Source: Bacillota bacterium | GTDB lineage: Bacteria; Bacillota_I; Bacilli_A; Acholeplasmatales; Acholeplasmataceae | Length of the DNA: 16,822 bases | NCBI GenBank assembly: GCA_023458995.1 | Contig: JAEWVV010000222.1 | Location: 1 to 16,822, forward strand | Direction: 5' to 3' | Shown here: positions 15,572 to 16,822 of the stretch, one piece after another | How the letters are laid out: each line of letters starts with the position of its first letter | Position numbering within the stretch: the stretch's first letter is position 1 | The notes under the pieces: model-generated | Told to the model about the DNA's origin: nothing | Database searches by the model: none | Seen by the model: the letters and a program-made list of their open reading frames with translations, nothing else | Position numbers and translations under genes: made by a program

Positions 15572-16822
15572 GACACAATATCCTTATAGTAACAACCGTG
15601 TGCAGAAAACTGTGGGTTTTCAGCAATCTTTAAGGCTTGCATCGCAGCTTGATAGAGTTTGTGTTCATCATGTGCATCACTTCCACCAATCGCAATTCCT
15701 GCAAACACTTCAAGTTCAACAGATATAGATCCGTATTGCATCACAAGATTTAAAAATGTTTTATTTGATTTAATACCATTTTGTAAAATATCGATCTTTC
15801 TAGGGTCAGTAATCGTTACTGCAAAATCGATTCCTGACATTCTAAAAATATCGCCGCTTTCCGTAACAAACGAAGTGCGCATCTTCTTGACATATTCTGC
15901 CATAAGCATGTTTCCGACTTCTCTACCATGTGTCTCATTGATCTTAGGAATATTCTTTAGTTTAAAGACAACAAGTTGGAAATATCTATTATCTCTAAAT
16001 AGCTTATTCATTGACACCATCAGTTCATGATCATCTTTAAGTCGATCAAGTTCATCGATATTACTGGATAAGAAATGTTTCGTCTTCATAGGGTTCATCG
16101 TTCCCATGATGACAGCGGAATGTGTATCTTCAAATAAACGTTTTCCTTTTTCTTTAAACCATGTATATCTACCATTAACCATGATTCTATAAGATGTTGA
16201 ATACTGTTTTTTATTAATCGTTAAATCGCCTAATATCGCTAAATACTTCTTTAAATCTTCAGGTTCAATCATCCGTCTGAAATCAGTTAAGTCTAGTGTA
16301 TTCCCCGGTAAGTTCAAGAACTCAACAAGCTTATCAGAAGCCCAAATAATACGTTCATCTAAATCAATATAGAAGAGCCCTTCTTCAGAGATGTCGAGAG
16401 TTGCGATAAACTTATGACGAATGCTTTCTAGTTCTAAATTTCTTTCTTGAAGTTCTTTTTCAACAGCAAGCATATCAAAGTTTGACTTTTTTTCACCAAC
16501 ACAAATTCTACCCTTATATTTACCTAATGCATAAACTGGCTGCATCACCATATGCAAAATCACAGGGTTACCATCTACATTTAAAAACGTTAATTCCTCA
16601 ACTTCAGAATCACCTTGTTTAGCCCTTTCTTTATAACCAAGATAATAACTTTCGAGTTGTCTATTGTTAACTTCTTGTGTATTTATTTTTTGAAAACGAA
16701 CGGTTTTATTTAAAATTTGAAACAACTTTTTACCAATGACTTCATCTTTCTCAAATCCAATTTCCTTAAGTAAACTTGATGACATATCTTTAATTCTTTC
16801 TTTACCATCAACAACATAATAT
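15568..16822 (-). CDS. PAS-PAS-degenerate GGDEF signalling protein (5' end cut by right edge)
   Basis: The frame is open to the window edge. Twelve codons upstream of ATG 16785 read YYVVDGKERIKD, which is PAS-like sequence, so the gene starts beyond the window and at least 417 residues are visible. A PAS domain covers roughly visible residues 1-120, followed by a coiled-coil linker (LAVEKELQERNLELESIRHK), a second PAS domain (about 140-250, with SEEGLFYIDLDERIIWAS and YRIMVNGRYTWFKEKG) and a GGDEF-fold domain to the end. The signature is SGIDF (15823-15837) instead of GGDEF. The first-strand metal-binding aspartates are also replaced (VVFKLKNIPKINETHG), so diguanylate cyclase activity is unlikely. 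There is no EAL, HD-GYP or DHH domain behind it. It could be a sensor that binds GTP or another nucleotide, or a protein-interaction domain. No transmembrane segment is seen in the visible part. The stop overlaps fthC as ATGA. Confidence 0.85.
   Translation of the reverse strand, partial: YYVVDGKERIKDMSSSLLKEIGFEKDEVIGKKLFQILNKTVRFQKINTQEVNNRQLESYYLGYKERAKQGDSEVEELTFLNVDGNPVILHMVMQPVYALGKYKGRICVGEKKSNFDMLAVEKELQERNLELESIRHKFIATLDISEEGLFYIDLDERIIWASDKLVEFLNLPGNTLDLTDFRRMIEPEDLKKYLAILGDLTINKKQYSTSYRIMVNGRYTWFKEKGKRLFEDTHSAVIMGTMNPMKTKHFLSSNIDELDRLKDDHELMVSMNKLFRDNRYFQLVVFKLKNIPKINETHGREVGNMLMAEYVKKMRTSFVTESGDIFRMSGIDFAVTITDPRKIDILQNGIKSNKTFLNLVMQYGSISVELEVFAGIAIGGSDAHDEHKLYQAAMQALKIAENPQFSAHGCYYKDIVS

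Noticed and set aside
15659..16030. Plus-strand open frame of 123 codons opposite the PAS/GGDEF gene
   Set aside because: Antisense to a clear coding region, low-complexity serine/isoleucine-rich translation and no start signals.

Overview
The window is AT-rich chromosomal DNA from a low-GC Gram-positive lineage. It is most compatible with the Mollicutes side of the Firmicutes and looks Acholeplasma-like. Tryptophan is read from TGG, and several genes end cleanly at TGA (the compact helicase, rimI, tsaE, the PAS/GGDEF gene, yutD). The code is therefore standard and not the Mycoplasma/Spoplasma-type UGA=Trp code. Shine-Dalgarno sequences (GGAGGTGA, GAGGTG, AAGGAG) and sigma-A type promoters (TATAAT, 17-bp spacers) are typical of Firmicutes. 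The taxonomic call is an inference from gene content and style; no marker gene for rRNA or tRNA is present.

All genes but one lie on the minus strand, so transcription runs from high to low coordinates. From right to left: (1) an operon entering from beyond the right edge carries a PAS-PAS-degenerate-GGDEF protein (cut by the edge), 5-formyltetrahydrofolate cyclo-ligase, a fused IspD-IspF isoprenoid enzyme and a YutD-family protein, with 4-nt overlaps or gaps of 2-3 nt; (2) a single-gene unit for a Nfu/NifU-type Fe-S carrier with its own promoter and terminator; (3) a DegV-family fatty-acid-binding protein with its own terminator; (4) an operon beginning with a small S1-domain RNA-binding protein and continuing through glucose-6-phosphate isomerase into the tRNA t6A-modification set tsaE-tsaB-rimI-tsaD, tightly overlapped; (5) a 75-codon two-helix membrane protein, the only plus-strand gene, transcribed divergently from (6) a 553-residue membrane-anchored extracytoplasmic protein of unknown function that ends in a strong terminator; (7) a glnS-pcrA-compact helicase-ligA operon running off the left edge.

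Functionally the window is mostly housekeeping: translation fidelity (t6A, GlnRS, S1 protein), central metabolism (Pgi, one-carbon folate, MEP isoprenoid pathway), Fe-S trafficking, and DNA repair/replication (PcrA, LigA). The less ordinary parts are the compact UvrD-type helicase lacking the 2B subdomain between pcrA and ligA, the degenerate GGDEF protein, the unknown exported protein with its divergent small membrane partner, and a shared 17-bp element (GCGAATGTATTGYATTT) placed in the same orientation upstream of both divergent genes. I see no mobile element, CRISPR array, tRNA, rRNA or prophage gene. No gene-free stretch exceeds about 200 bases.
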